A stretch of 64,000 nt of DNA from Ectobacillus sp042610425 (GCF_042610425.1 NZ_JBGJZM010000004.1:1-64000); one strand, 5' to 3'. Counted from the stretch's first letter, positions 45,300 to 54,617 are shown. Numbers and translations are program-made. The notes: generated by a model not told the origin, from the sequence alone.

Positions 45300-45950
45300 A
45301 TGAAAACAAAGAATGCTTCCATTTTATTTATTATTTTTTCTATCGCTTTTTTAATTCTTGCGGGTACGATTGCGTATACCATCCTGCAAAAGAAGAAAGA
45401 AAGTAAACAAGATCCGTTTAATTACACGGTGCAACAAACGTTAGGAAAATCAGATGCAACAATTCATGTTGTTGAATTTGGCGACTTTAAATGTCCTGCT
45501 TGTCGTACGTGGGATACGACGGTTTTGCCACAGTTAAAGAAAGACTATATTGATACGGGAAAGGTACAGTTCCATTTTATCAACTTTCCTTTTATCGGAA
45601 ATGACTCTACATTAGCTGCACAAGCAGGAGAAGCAATTTATAAGCAAAATAAAGATGCATTTTGGAAGTTTTATGATGAAATGTATAGCAACCAAAAGAA
45701 TGAAGATAAGGAATGGATTACGGAACAATTTTTAACGGATCTTGTGAAAACGAAGCTTCCGGAAATTAATCTTACTCAGTTTGAAAAAGATTTGAAGAGT
45801 AAGGAGATCGTAGATACTGTTCAGAAGGATAAAGATATTGCATTAAAGCTGAATACACAAGGTGCTCCGACTGTGTATGTGGATGGAAAGCTAGTTAATG
45901 CTAACTATGATAGCATTAAGCAGGCTATTGAAGCTAACGGAAAGAAATAA
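45300..45950 (+). CDS. bdbD: membrane-anchored DsbA-like thiol-disulfide oxidoreductase (BdbD-like)
   Basis: 216 residues. One N-terminal membrane helix (ASILFIIFSIAFLILAGTIAYTIL), then a thioredoxin fold with the active site C-P-A-C in FGDFKCPACRTWD and the cis-Pro loop QGAPTVYVDGK. The helical insertion (GEAIYKQNKDAFWKFYDEMY) is DsbA-like. It should form disulfides in exported proteins outside the membrane. No bdbC partner is adjacent. AAGAGGTATGAAGA precedes the ATG at 45300. Confidence 0.88.
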   Translation: MKTKNASILFIIFSIAFLILAGTIAYTILQKKKESKQDPFNYTVQQTLGKSDATIHVVEFGDFKCPACRTWDTTVLPQLKKDYIDTGKVQFHFINFPFIGNDSTLAAQAGEAIYKQNKDAFWKFYDEMYSNQKNEDKEWITEQFLTDLVKTKLPEINLTQFEKDLKSKEIVDTVQKDKDIALKLNTQGAPTVYVDGKLVNANYDSIKQAIEANGKK

Positions 45951-45965
45951 ACGGGTATTGGTTTC

Positions 45966-46007
45966 AAGAGCTCCTATGGTCGAATCAGACTATAGGAGCT
46001 CTTTTTT
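45966..46007 (+). terminator. terminator of bdbD-like gene
   Basis: AAGAGCTCCTAT pairs with ATAGGAGCTCTT, loop of 14-15 bases, followed by TTTT. Confidence 0.85.
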
Positions 46008-46167
46008 GCTAATGAATTATTTTTCGACTTTTTTCGCTAAAAGCATTGATGTTGTGTCGAATGAGTGCTATAATTCAATACATGTTCTTAATAACGTATG
46101 GAAAAGGTAGTTTGTAACACAAGCCTTTCAAGCATATTGCACTTATATTGTATATAAAGTTGTTATC

Positions 46168-46212
46168 AACGCAGTGTTCCGTTTCATAGATAAACGGGAT
46201 ATTGCGTTTTTT
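46168..46212 (+). terminator. terminator-like hairpin upstream of queG
   Basis: Seventeen-position stem (46168-46184 with 46192-46208) with three G-T pairs, core AACGCA / TGCGTT, followed by TTTTTATTTATTT; 50 bases before queG. Confidence 0.7.
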
Positions 46213-46260
46213 ATTTATTTCCTCTACAGTTTAGGTACTATAGTTCGAGGTGAGTAGCGA

Positions 46261-47394
46261 ATGAATGTAGAAGATTTGAAGCAGGAGCTTATTAGATATA
46301 GTAAAGAAATAGGTATTGATACCATTGGATTTGCGAGCGCAGCACCTTTTACAGAGCTAAAGCAGCGACTCATTCGCCAGCAGGAACTTGGTTATGCGTC
46401 TGGATTTGAGGAATCTGATATAGAGAAGCGCACAGAACCAGAGAAGCTGTTGCAAGGAGCACAATCCATTATTGCAATTGGGTTAGCCTATCCATCTAAA
46501 CTTTCACATGCGCCGCGAAGTAAAAAGGGAGCGTATCGCGGTATGTTCAGCCGTGCTTCGTGGGGGCAGGATTATCATACAGTTTTACGGAAACGATTAG
46601 TACAAATAGAAGAATTTCTTAGGCAGCGTGTACCTGATTTGCGATTTTCGTCTATGGTAGATACGGGGGAATTAAGCGACCGTGCTGTTGCAGAGCGTGC
46701 TGGTATTGGCTGGAGCGGCAAAAATTGTGCCATTATTTCACCGAAGTTTGGAACGTATCTTTATTTGGCAGAGATAATAACGAATATTCCATTTTTTCCT
46801 GATACCCCGCTTGAGGATGGGTGCGGTTCTTGTAATAAATGTGTAGAGGCTTGTCCGACAGGCGCGTTAGTACAAGGAGGACAGTTAAACAGTCAGCGGT
46901 GTATTAGCTTTTTAACGCAGACTAAGGATTTTGTACCCGATGAGTTTCGTTCCATTATTGGCAATCGTTTATACGGGTGTGATACATGTCAGACAGTCTG
47001 CCCAAAAAATAAGGGAGTGGATTATCATCATCATCCCGATATGGAACCGAATCCAAATTTAGTGAAGCCTTTATTAAAACCATTACTCTCTATTAGTAAT
47101 AAAGAGTTTAAAGAAACATATGGTAGTATGTCAGGTTCATGGCGCGGGAAGAAACCGATTCAACGAAATGCCATTTTCGCACTTGCCCATTTTAAAGATG
47201 TAACGGCGATACCAGACTTACTTCGTGTGATGAGGGAGGATCCTCGGCCCGTCATGCGCGGAAGTGCCGCTTGGGCCTTAGGAAAAATCGGCAACCGAGA
47301 TGTACTGCCAGATTTAGAAGAAGCGAAGGGAAAGGAAAAGGACGAACAAGTAAGGGCTGAAATGGATAAAGGAATGCAAATGTTAATGCTGTAG
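46261..47394 (+). CDS. queG: epoxyqueuosine reductase
   Basis: 377 residues. It reduces epoxyqueuosine to queuosine in tRNA, using cobalamin and two 4Fe-4S clusters. Ferredoxin-type cluster motifs CGSCNKCVEACPTGAL and CDTCQTVCPKN are visible, preceded by DTGELSDRAVAERAGIGWSGKN, the QueG signature. A C-terminal HEAT-like region follows (VTAIPDLLRVM.....RGSAAWALGKIG). Corresponds to B. subtilis YhbA. GAGGTGAG lies before the ATG. It begins the conserved yhbA-yhbB-trmL run. Confidence 0.94.
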   Translation: MNVEDLKQELIRYSKEIGIDTIGFASAAPFTELKQRLIRQQELGYASGFEESDIEKRTEPEKLLQGAQSIIAIGLAYPSKLSHAPRSKKGAYRGMFSRASWGQDYHTVLRKRLVQIEEFLRQRVPDLRFSSMVDTGELSDRAVAERAGIGWSGKNCAIISPKFGTYLYLAEIITNIPFFPDTPLEDGCGSCNKCVEACPTGALVQGGQLNSQRCISFLTQTKDFVPDEFRSIIGNRLYGCDTCQTVCPKNKGVDYHHHPDMEPNPNLVKPLLKPLLSISNKEFKETYGSMSGSWRGKKPIQRNAIFALAHFKDVTAIPDLLRVMREDPRPVMRGSAAWALGKIGNRDVLPDLEEAKGKEKDEQVRAEMDKGMQMLML

Positions 47395-47444
47395 CAAGTT
47401 TGGTAAGCCCTCTTCATATGGTTATAGGTGAGGGGGGAACTCTA

Positions 47445-48329
47445 TTGAACGTGAAGGAACAGTTAAAGGAAGTAGCGAGCAAGTTTTTAGCATGTGTGAC
47501 GGGGAATTCAGCAGTATCGGGGTTACCTGCTGATCTATTAGCTATTGTTAAGCGAAGAAAAGCAGCGATGCAAGATCGCGAAGCAGAGGTAGTAAAGTGT
47601 AATGTGACGGTTGCAGCGATTCGGGCATTGACTGCTGGATCTAGAAAAGAAATTCAGTATACACTGCATATTCAATATTTTATTAGGCAGAATGCTCTCA
47701 TGTATGTGGAAGAAGAGAAGATGGACCGACTTCTTATATGGAATCAAGATGCAAGTACAATCGATATCGTTCTGCCTCAACCTGAAATGGAAGTACCGTC
47801 AGAAACGGTGGAACGCGAAATTACAAAAGGAAAGCAGCCTTATAAATATAATCGATTAGAAGCGGTGAAATATGCAGAAGCGTGGTGGAATGGAAGAAAT
47901 CCAGCCTATAAAAATTTTCAAGATAATTGCACAAACTACATTTCACAATGCTTACGTGCGGGAGAAACTCCGATGACTGGTTATCCAAAAGTAGGAAGCG
48001 GTTGGTGGCAACAATATAATCAGTGGAGCTATAGCTGGGCTGTTGCACACTCCTTTCATTCGTATTTATCAAAAAATACCATAGGTCTTCGGGCAAAACT
48101 TGTGGAAAAACCAGAAGAATTGCTACTTGGGGATATTATCATTTATGATTTTGAAGATGATGGTCGGTGGAATCATACGACAATTGTGACAGCTAAAGAT
48201 GCGAAAGGAATGCCACTTGTGAACGCTCATTCTGCGGACAGTCGTCGCCGGTACTGGGCATATAAGGATTCAAGTAAATATACGCCACGAATGAAATATA
48301 AATTTTTTCATATTTTAGATGACATGTGA
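47445..48329 (+). CDS. yhbB: putative amidase-domain protein (YhbB-like)
   Basis: 294 residues. The N-terminal ~140 residues are helical plus a small NTF2-like portion; residues ~145-290 form an Amidase_6 domain: YKYNRLEAVKYAEAWWNGRNPAY, the catalytic Cys in DNCTNYISQCL, and His in WNHTTIVTAKD. It has no signal peptide. TTG 47445 is preferred because AGGGGGGAA lies 6 bases before it. Position between queG and trmL as in B. subtilis yhbB. The substrate is unknown; cell-wall or spore peptide amides are possible. Confidence 0.85.
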   Translation: MNVKEQLKEVASKFLACVTGNSAVSGLPADLLAIVKRRKAAMQDREAEVVKCNVTVAAIRALTAGSRKEIQYTLHIQYFIRQNALMYVEEEKMDRLLIWNQDASTIDIVLPQPEMEVPSETVEREITKGKQPYKYNRLEAVKYAEAWWNGRNPAYKNFQDNCTNYISQCLRAGETPMTGYPKVGSGWWQQYNQWSYSWAVAHSFHSYLSKNTIGLRAKLVEKPEELLLGDIIIYDFEDDGRWNHTTIVTAKDAKGMPLVNAHSADSRRRYWAYKDSSKYTPRMKYKFFHILDDM

Positions 48330-48396
48330 ACCCAAATCTTTTTATTTCAAAGCATAGTGGTATAATACCATGTAGAGAAAGGTAGAGGTGAACACA

Positions 48397-48885
48397 ATGG
48401 GTATACATGTAGTATTATTTCAACCAGAAATTCCATCTAATACAGGAAACATTGCTCGTACCTGTGCCGCAACAGGGACTGTTTTACATTTAATTCGTCC
48501 ACTAGGCTTTTCAACAGAGGATAAAATGTTAAAACGTGCAGGGCTTGATTACTGGCAGTATGTTGATGTGAGATATTATGATAGCATAGAAGAATTTTTT
48601 GAAAAAAATCCAGATGGGGATAAGTATTATCTAACGAAATATGGAGAAAAAGCTCATACAGTCTTTGATTATAATGATACAACTAAAGATATCTTCTTCG
48701 TCTTCGGTAGAGAATCAAATGGATTACCAGCTAACATCATTCAAGAGAACTTTGACCACTGCTTACGTATCCCAATGACTGACAAAGTTCGTTCTTTAAA
48801 CTTATCGAATACGGCAGCTATTCTTGTATATGAAGCGTTGCGTCAGCAAAACTATCCAGAGCTAGATCTTAAAATCGTGTATTAA
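48397..48885 (+). CDS. trmL: tRNA (cytidine/uridine-34-2'-O)-methyltransferase
   Basis: 162 residues, SPOUT fold with a C-terminal knot; 2'-O-methylates the wobble base of tRNA-Leu species with SAM. Visible: VVLFQPEIPSNTGNIARTCAA, the RLGF-like IRPLGFSTEDKMLKRAGLDYW, FGRESNGLP and IPMTDKVRSLNLSNTAAILVYEALRQ. ATG 48397 is preferred (AGAGGTG 7 bases before); GTG 48388 is possible. Known as cspR in B. subtilis. Confidence 0.93.
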   Translation: MGIHVVLFQPEIPSNTGNIARTCAATGTVLHLIRPLGFSTEDKMLKRAGLDYWQYVDVRYYDSIEEFFEKNPDGDKYYLTKYGEKAHTVFDYNDTTKDIFFVFGRESNGLPANIIQENFDHCLRIPMTDKVRSLNLSNTAAILVYEALRQQNYPELDLKIVY

Positions 48886-48896
48886 CAAAAAAACTG

Positions 48897-48934
48897 GTTA
48901 AAAAAAGCGATGAACATTGTTCAGCGCTTTTTTT
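48897..48934. terminator. bidirectional terminator trmL / small peptide gene
   Basis: AAAAAAGCG-A-TGAAC pairs with GTTCAGCGCTTTTTT with one mismatch; A and T runs on either side serve the convergent genes. Confidence 0.82.
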
Positions 48935-48942
48935 GTATGTCT

Positions 48943-49035
48943 TCACGACTTAGAATGAGGCTTATCGTTATACCCTGCTTTGAAAATTGCACTTAAAAAG
49001 ACGATAATTACGAATAAAATTAAAATAAATTTCAT
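48943..49035 (-). CDS. 30-residue single-pass membrane peptide
   Basis: Short frame on the minus strand: ATG at 49035 with a strong AAAAGGAGGAAAA site 8 bases upstream, hydrophobic segment FILILFVIIVFLSAIF, then a polar tail KAGYNDKPHSKS, stop at 48943. Convergent with trmL and sharing its terminator. No known family, but the ribosome binding site and membrane-peptide pattern support expression. It would insert as one helix with the tail outside or inside undetermined. Confidence 0.6.
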   Translation of the reverse strand: MKFILILFVIIVFLSAIFKAGYNDKPHSKS

Positions 49036-49202
49036 TGTAGTTTTCCTCCTTTTGATAGCTTTTTCTAGGGTTTCTCCTTACTGCATCTGTATTGTCTCAT
49101 GAATTTGAAGATTTTGGCAATATGTATTCCTACGAATGTTTCGGGACATCCCCGCATAGGTTATAATAATCCTTTTTGAACAAGATGATGGGGAGGGCTA
49201 CC

Positions 49203-51098
49203 ATGGATATATTAAAGAAAATCGAGGAATATAGAGAAACAGAACAGCATTTAAGATGGGAAGGGTCGTTTGCAGAGTATTTAGAAATTGTTAAAGAAAG
49301 ACCGTACGTCGCGCAAACTGCGCATTCTCGGATTTATAATATGATCAAAGATGCAGGTATAAAGGAATTCGAGGGAAAAAAACGATACCAATTTTTCAGC
49401 AATCAGCTTTATGGTTTAGAAGAAGCATTGGAGCGTCTAGTGGAAGAATATTTTCATCCGTCTGCAAAACGGTTGGATGTTCGAAAACGGATTTTACTAC
49501 TAATGGGTCCTGTTAGCGGTGGGAAATCAACTCTCGTTACAATGCTAAAACGAGGGCTAGAAGCATATTCTTTAACGGATGAAGGGGCTGTCTACGCTAT
49601 CAAGGGATGCCCGATGCACGAAGATCCCTTGCATTTAATCCCTCAGCATTTACGAAGTGACTTTTTCCAGGAATACGGCGTTCGTATCGAAGGAAATTTA
49701 TCGCCGTTAAACGTAATGAGGCTTGAGAAGGAGTACCGTGGTCGTATTGAAGATGTTGTAGTAGAACGAATTTTCTTCTCTGAGGATCGCCGCGTCGGAA
49801 TTGGGACCTTTAGTCCATCAGATCCCAAATCACAGGATATTGCAGATTTAACGGGAAGCATCGATTTCTCAACTATAGCGGAGTACGGATCCGAATCAGA
49901 TCCACGTGCGTACCGTTTTGACGGGGAGCTTAATAAAGCAAACCGCGGCATGATGGAATTTCAGGAAATGCTAAAGTGCGATGAAAAGTTTCTTTGGCAT
50001 TTGCTGTCCTTAACGCAGGAGGGAAATTTCAAGGCAGGCCGGTTTGCACTCATTTCCGCAGATGAATTAATTGTGGCGCATACGAATGAAACCGAGTATC
50101 GTTCGTTTATTGCAAATAAGAAAAACGAAGCGTTGCATTCTCGTATCATCGTTATGCCAATACCGTATAATTTACGAGTAAGTGAGGAAGAACGAATTTA
50201 TGAAAAGATGATTCGGGAGAGCGACGTAGCAAATGTTCATATCGCCCCGCATACTCTGCGCGTTGCTGCCATGTTTACGATTTTAACACGGTTAAAGGAA
50301 CCGAAACGACCTGATATTGATTTAATGAAAAAGATGCGTTTGTACGATGGTGAGCTCGTTGAAGGATTTAATTCCATCGATGTGGAGGAACTGCAACGTG
50401 AATACCAGGATGAGGGAATGGGAGGAATTGACCCAAGATATGTTATCAATCGTATTTCTTCTACTATTATCCGAAAAGAGGTCCCTTCCATCAATGCACT
50501 CGATGTCTTACGTTCTTTAAAAGATGGATTAGATCAGCATCCATCCATTAGTAGCGAGGACCGAGAACGTTTCATGAATTTCATTTCCCTTGCCCGTAAA
50601 GAATATGATAATCTCGCAAAGAAAGAAGTTCAGAAAGCCTTCGTATATTCCTACGAAGAATCTGCTAAAACGTTGATGGATAACTATTTAGATAACGTAG
50701 AGGCATATTGCAACAAGGCGAAGCTTCGCGATTTGCTAACAGGTGAAGAAATGAGTCCAGATGAAAAACTGATGCGTTCGATTGAAGAACAAATTGGTAT
50801 TTCAGAAAATGCGAAAAAAGCATTTCGGGAAGAAATACTTATTCGTATTTCTGCCTATGCACGAAAAGGAAAACGATTTGACTACAACTCACATGAACGA
50901 CTTAGAGAGGCCATTCAGAAAAAGTTGTTTGCAGATTTAAAGGACGTTGTGAAAATAACAACCTCGTCGAAAACACCAGATGAAAGTCAGCTTAAGAAAA
51001 TTAATGAGGTTGTTGTTCGTTTAATAGAAGAGCATGGTTATAATTCTACCTCTGCAAACGAGCTATTGCGATATGTGGGGAGCTTGCTGAATCGGTAA
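49203..51098 (+). CDS. prkA: PrkA serine protein kinase / AAA+ protein
   Basis: 631 residues, the length of B. subtilis PrkA. Starts MDILKKIEEYRE at ATG 49203 with GGGGAGGG 6 bases before (a frame start at 49176 is not used). Walker A GPVSGGKSTL at 102-111, RIEDVVVERIFF.., SADELIVAHTNETEYRSF and the C-terminal PrkA domain with YNSTSANELLRYVGSLL. It is a sporulation-associated kinase or AAA+ regulator in the forespore/mother-cell pathway. Usually paired with yhbH, as here. Terminator at 51124-51162. Confidence 0.95.
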   Translation: MDILKKIEEYRETEQHLRWEGSFAEYLEIVKERPYVAQTAHSRIYNMIKDAGIKEFEGKKRYQFFSNQLYGLEEALERLVEEYFHPSAKRLDVRKRILLLMGPVSGGKSTLVTMLKRGLEAYSLTDEGAVYAIKGCPMHEDPLHLIPQHLRSDFFQEYGVRIEGNLSPLNVMRLEKEYRGRIEDVVVERIFFSEDRRVGIGTFSPSDPKSQDIADLTGSIDFSTIAEYGSESDPRAYRFDGELNKANRGMMEFQEMLKCDEKFLWHLLSLTQEGNFKAGRFALISADELIVAHTNETEYRSFIANKKNEALHSRIIVMPIPYNLRVSEEERIYEKMIRESDVANVHIAPHTLRVAAMFTILTRLKEPKRPDIDLMKKMRLYDGELVEGFNSIDVEELQREYQDEGMGGIDPRYVINRISSTIIRKEVPSINALDVLRSLKDGLDQHPSISSEDRERFMNFISLARKEYDNLAKKEVQKAFVYSYEESAKTLMDNYLDNVEAYCNKAKLRDLLTGEEMSPDEKLMRSIEEQIGISENAKKAFREEILIRISAYARKGKRFDYNSHERLREAIQKKLFADLKDVVKITTSSKTPDESQLKKINEVVVRLIEEHGYNSTSANELLRYVGSLLNR

Positions 51099-51123
51099 TG
51101 AAACGATAGATGGGCTGCATGTG

Positions 51124-51162
51124 AAAAGGATAGGTGCCACAAGAGGCATCTATCCTTTTTGC
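51124..51162 (+). terminator. terminator of prkA
   Basis: AAGGATAGGTGCC (51126-51138) pairs with GGCATCTATCCTT, followed by TTTTT. Confidence 0.85.
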
Positions 51163-51365
51163 TATACTCAGAAATTGAAATAACATGCATGAAAATGTAA
51201 AAAAATGAGGCGATGTATTCTCGAAAATAGTTGTCAATTATTCATGTATCCAGCATAAGATAGAGTAATCCACTATCAATCGAAAAAAAAGCCGACACAA
51301 TACGATATGCACACGAATAAGAAAGTGTGACAGTTTTGAAATGAAAAGATAAAGGAGGGCAAGGA

Positions 51366-52535
51366 ATGACTGATAATAATAATTATACGATTGCTCGCGA
51401 AGATTGGTCCCTCCATAGGAAAGGTCATGATGATCAACAACGGCATCAAGAAAAAGTACAAGAAGCGATAAAAAACAATTTAGCTGATTTAATCACAGAA
51501 GAAAGCATCGTCATGTCAAATGGTAGGGACGTAGTGAAAATCCCGATTCGCTCTTTAGATGAATATAAAATACGTTATAATTATGATAAGAATAAGCATG
51601 TAGGGCAAGGAACTGGTAACAGTAAAGTAGGAGATGTTGTAGCAAGAGATGGAAACGGGAATGGTCAACAAAAGGGACCGGGAAAAGGGCAAGGAGCAGG
51701 CGATCAAGCGGGTGAGGATTACTATGAGGCAGAAGTATCACTCATGGAGCTAGAACAGGCATTATTTTATGAATTAGAGCTGCCGAATTTACAGAGAAAA
51801 GAAACTGATGAAAATAAAGTGGAACACATTGAATTTAATGATATTCGAAAAACAGGATTAATGGGAAACATTGATAAAAAACGAACGATGATGACAGCAT
51901 ATAAGCGAAATGCAATGACGGGAAAACCGTCCTTTCATCCTATTCATCCCGAGGATTTAAAATTTCGAACGTGGACTGAAGTACTTAAACCGGAATCGAA
52001 AGCAGTTGTGTTAGCAATGATGGATACGAGTGGTTCGATGGGGATATGGGAAAAATATATGGCACGCAGCTTCTTTTTTTGGATGGCACGTTTTTTACGG
52101 ACAAAATATGAAACGGTCGACATTGAATTTATTGCACATCACACGGAGGCAAAGGTTGTAACGGAAGAGGATTTCTTCTCAAAAGGAGAAAGTGGTGGTA
52201 CCATTTGTTCATCAGCGTACCGAGTAGCGTTGGATCTTATTGAGACCAAATATTCCCCAGCGCGCTACAATATCTATCCCTTCCATTTCTCAGACGGCGA
52301 TAACCTCACATCAGATAATGCACGATGCGTTAAACTTGTAAAGGATCTTATGAAGGTAAGCAATATGTTTGGGTATGGGGAAGTAAACCAATACAATCGG
52401 CACTCCACCTTAATGTCCGCATATAAAAATATCGAGGACGAAGCCTTTCGTTACTACATTTTAAAGCAAAAGGCTGATGTATTTCATGCGATGAAGAGTT
52501 TCTTTCGAAAGGAAACAGTAGAGAAAAGTAGCTGA
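51366..52535 (+). CDS. yhbH: sporulation protein YhbH (DUF444)
   Basis: 389 residues. DUF444 protein with a Gly/Gln-rich low-complexity region (~75-120, GQGTGNSKVGD..GPGKGQGAGDQAG) and a von Willebrand A-like domain: VVLAMMDTSGSMGIWEKYMARSFFFW carries the D-x-S-x-S MIDAS motif. Functions with PrkA in stress or sporulation. AAAGGAGGGCAAGGA before the ATG. Its own terminator follows at 52542-52567. Confidence 0.94.
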   Translation: MTDNNNYTIAREDWSLHRKGHDDQQRHQEKVQEAIKNNLADLITEESIVMSNGRDVVKIPIRSLDEYKIRYNYDKNKHVGQGTGNSKVGDVVARDGNGNGQQKGPGKGQGAGDQAGEDYYEAEVSLMELEQALFYELELPNLQRKETDENKVEHIEFNDIRKTGLMGNIDKKRTMMTAYKRNAMTGKPSFHPIHPEDLKFRTWTEVLKPESKAVVLAMMDTSGSMGIWEKYMARSFFFWMARFLRTKYETVDIEFIAHHTEAKVVTEEDFFSKGESGGTICSSAYRVALDLIETKYSPARYNIYPFHFSDGDNLTSDNARCVKLVKDLMKVSNMFGYGEVNQYNRHSTLMSAYKNIEDEAFRYYILKQKADVFHAMKSFFRKETVEKSS

Positions 52536-52541
52536 TAACAG

Positions 52542-52567
52542 ACCTTGCACATTGCGCAAGGTTTTTG
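52542..52567 (+). terminator. terminator of yhbH
   Basis: ACCTTGC (52542-52548) pairs with GCAAGGT (52556-52562), then TTTT, starting 6 bases after the stop. Confidence 0.82.
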
Positions 52568-52585
52568 TATAATACAAAAACATAG

Positions 52586-52614
52586 TTGACATATAGGTTA
52601 ACTCTGGTTATTAT
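52586..52614 (+). promoter_or_regulatory. sigma-A promoter of the ssu operon leader
   Basis: TTGACA (52586-52591), 17-base spacer, TATTAT (52609-52614). It would start a ~180-base leader before ssuB. Confidence 0.75.
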
Positions 52615-52666
52615 TGTCAATAACATACTAGGAAATACAAAAATAGGTGGCTGATCAGGCAAACTG

Positions 52667-52706
52667 AAGGCACTAACTCTGATTACTAAGAGTTAGTGCC
52701 TTTTCG
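52667..52706 (+). terminator. intrinsic terminator / possible attenuator in the ssu leader
   Basis: Fourteen-base-pair perfect stem AAGGCACTAACTCT (52667-52680) / AGAGTTAGTGCCTT (52689-52702) followed by TTCGCTTTTT. It lies ~50 bases downstream of the predicted transcript start and 94 bases before ssuB, a position expected for transcription attenuation rather than for ending yhbH, which has its own terminator. Confidence 0.7.
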
Positions 52707-52799
52707 CTTTTTGTAGTCATTTTAGTAAACATCTAGAAAATTTTAATATTTCAAGGTAAGTGAAAAAAGGGCTTAGATTATGAAGTAAGGGGGAGAAAG

Positions 52800-53567
52800 A
52801 TGAGTGTCTCGGTAGATACCTTATACAAAACATTTCTTAAACAACAGCGTGCAACACCAGTTCTTCAAGATATTAATATACAGGTAAAAGAAGGTGAATT
52901 TATAACCATTATTGGACCGAGTGGTTGTGGTAAGAGTACACTGCTAAAGCTCATAGCTGGACTTGATAATGAATATGAAGGAAATATCACAATACAGGAT
53001 CAGAAAGTTTTAGGTCCTAGTATCAAACAAGGATTTGTTTTTCAAGAACATCGTCTGTTTCCTTGGTTGACAGTGGAACAAAATATAGCTGCTGATCTAT
53101 CACTTAAAGATCCGAAAGTGAGAAGCAGAGTGGATGAACTTATTGAAATTGTAAGATTAAAGCAATTTGAAACATCCTATCCGAAAGAGTTATCGGGGGG
53201 AATGTCACAACGTGTGGCTATTGCAAGGGCGCTGCTACGTGATCCGGAAGTACTGCTTCTGGATGAACCATTTGCTGCGCTAGATGCCTTTACAAGAAAG
53301 CATCTTCAGGATGTATTGTTAGATATTTGGCAACAGAAGAAAACGACCATGATACTAGTCACGCATGATATAGATGAAGCTATCTATTTGGCAAATCGTG
53401 TTTGTATCATGAGTGCTAGACCAGGTCAGATTAATACGATTATTCCAGTCAATTTGCCGTATCCACGAAAAAGAACAAGCCAGTCCTTTCAAGAGCTAAG
53501 ACAAAAGGTGTTAAGTAAGTTTGAGCATGCAGAAGAGCTAGAATTAACACAAGGATCAGGTATATAA
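52800..53567 (+). CDS. ssuB: aliphatic sulfonate ABC transporter, ATPase
   Basis: 255 residues. ABC ATPase with Walker A GPSGCGKSTLLKLI, Q-loop in FVFQEHRLFPWLTV, signature LSGGMSQRVAIARALL, Walker B VLLLDEPFAALD and H-loop LVTHDIDEAI. Drives sulfonate uptake with ssuA and ssuC. AAGGGGGAG before the ATG at 52800. First gene of ssuBACD in the B. subtilis order; the predicted leader carries a terminator hairpin. Confidence 0.94.
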   Translation: MSVSVDTLYKTFLKQQRATPVLQDINIQVKEGEFITIIGPSGCGKSTLLKLIAGLDNEYEGNITIQDQKVLGPSIKQGFVFQEHRLFPWLTVEQNIAADLSLKDPKVRSRVDELIEIVRLKQFETSYPKELSGGMSQRVAIARALLRDPEVLLLDEPFAALDAFTRKHLQDVLLDIWQQKKTTMILVTHDIDEAIYLANRVCIMSARPGQINTIIPVNLPYPRKRTSQSFQELRQKVLSKFEHAEELELTQGSGI

Positions 53568-53581
53568 AGGAGAAGAAAACG

Positions 53582-54598
53582 ATGAATAAAAAATTGAAGC
53601 TTTCTATTGTATTACTTTCGGCATTCATATTGATTATATTTAGCGGATGTGCTTCCAAAACAACGACTGCAACTACACAGAAAGAGAATAATGAAAATCT
53701 TACAGTAAACATAGGAATTCAGCAAAGCTTAGGACCTTTGTTACTAGCGAAAGAAAAAGGGTGGTTTGAAGAAGAATTTGCAAAAAGCGGAGTGAAAGTG
53801 AAGTGGACCGTATTCCAAAGTGGACCTCCTCATTTTGAAGCCATTGCAGCGAATAAATTAGACTTAGGCGCTGTAGGAAATTCTCCTGTTATTGCCGGAC
53901 AAGCTGCAAATATCTCGTTTAAAGAAATTGCACTTGCAGGTGATGGACTAAAAGGAAATGCTATTCTTGTTCGAAAGGATAGTCCTCTTCACACGTTAGC
54001 AGATTTAAAAGGGAAAAAGATTGGGGTGGCAAAAGGTAGCAGCGGCTTTGCTTTATTGTATACGGCCTTAGCAAAGGCTGGATTAAAACCAGATGATGTA
54101 AAAATTATTCAATTACAACCGGATGAAGCACAACCGGCATTTGAAACAGGAGCAATCGATGCGTGGTCGATTTGGGAACCGTTTATCTCCCTACAAACAT
54201 TATCAAAAGGGGCAAGAATACTAGAAAACGGCGAATCATTAAATGCTTATTCCCCTAGTTTTCTTATTGCACGCTCAGACTTTACGAAAGAGCATCCAGA
54301 TCTTGTAGTACGTTTCTTGAAAGTCTATGAAAAGGCACGCTTGTTTGAAAAAAATAATCGTAATGAGGCTATTGAGTTATATGCGAATGCTAAAAAGATT
54401 GATAAAACAGTTATCCGTCAAGTATTAGAAAACAATGAATCTCTCAACTTGCCGATTAATCAAGATATTATAAAAGCACAACAAACTACTGCAGATTTTC
54501 AATTTGATCAAAAGGCAATTGCCAAAAAGATTGATACATCAAAGGTAGTGGATAATTCCTATATCAATAAAGCGTTAGAAGAAGTGAAGAAAGAATAA
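53582..54598 (+). CDS. ssuA: aliphatic sulfonate-binding lipoprotein
   Basis: 338 residues. Signal peptide with lipobox F-S-G-C near residue 23, then a periplasmic-binding-protein type II fold: LGPLLLAKEKGWFEEEFAKSGVKVKW, KLDLGAVGNSPVIAG, GKKIGVAKGSSGFALLYTAL and AIDAWSIWEPFISLQ. Anchored outside the membrane, it presents alkanesulfonates to SsuC. The gene lies 14 bases after ssuB, with AAAGGAGAAG. Confidence 0.94.
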   Translation: MNKKLKLSIVLLSAFILIIFSGCASKTTTATTQKENNENLTVNIGIQQSLGPLLLAKEKGWFEEEFAKSGVKVKWTVFQSGPPHFEAIAANKLDLGAVGNSPVIAGQAANISFKEIALAGDGLKGNAILVRKDSPLHTLADLKGKKIGVAKGSSGFALLYTALAKAGLKPDDVKIIQLQPDEAQPAFETGAIDAWSIWEPFISLQTLSKGARILENGESLNAYSPSFLIARSDFTKEHPDLVVRFLKVYEKARLFEKNNRNEAIELYANAKKIDKTVIRQVLENNESLNLPINQDIIKAQQTTADFQFDQKAIAKKIDTSKVVDNSYINKALEEVKKE

Positions 54599-54617
54599 CA
54601 GAACGGAGGAGAAAGCC

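Larger units (their letters stand above)
45951..46260. other. 310-base intergenic stretch with two hairpins
   Basis: Contains terminators at 45966-46007 and 46168-46212. The second one is not obviously needed for bdbD and might end an unseen short transcript or attenuate queG. Confidence 0.45.
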
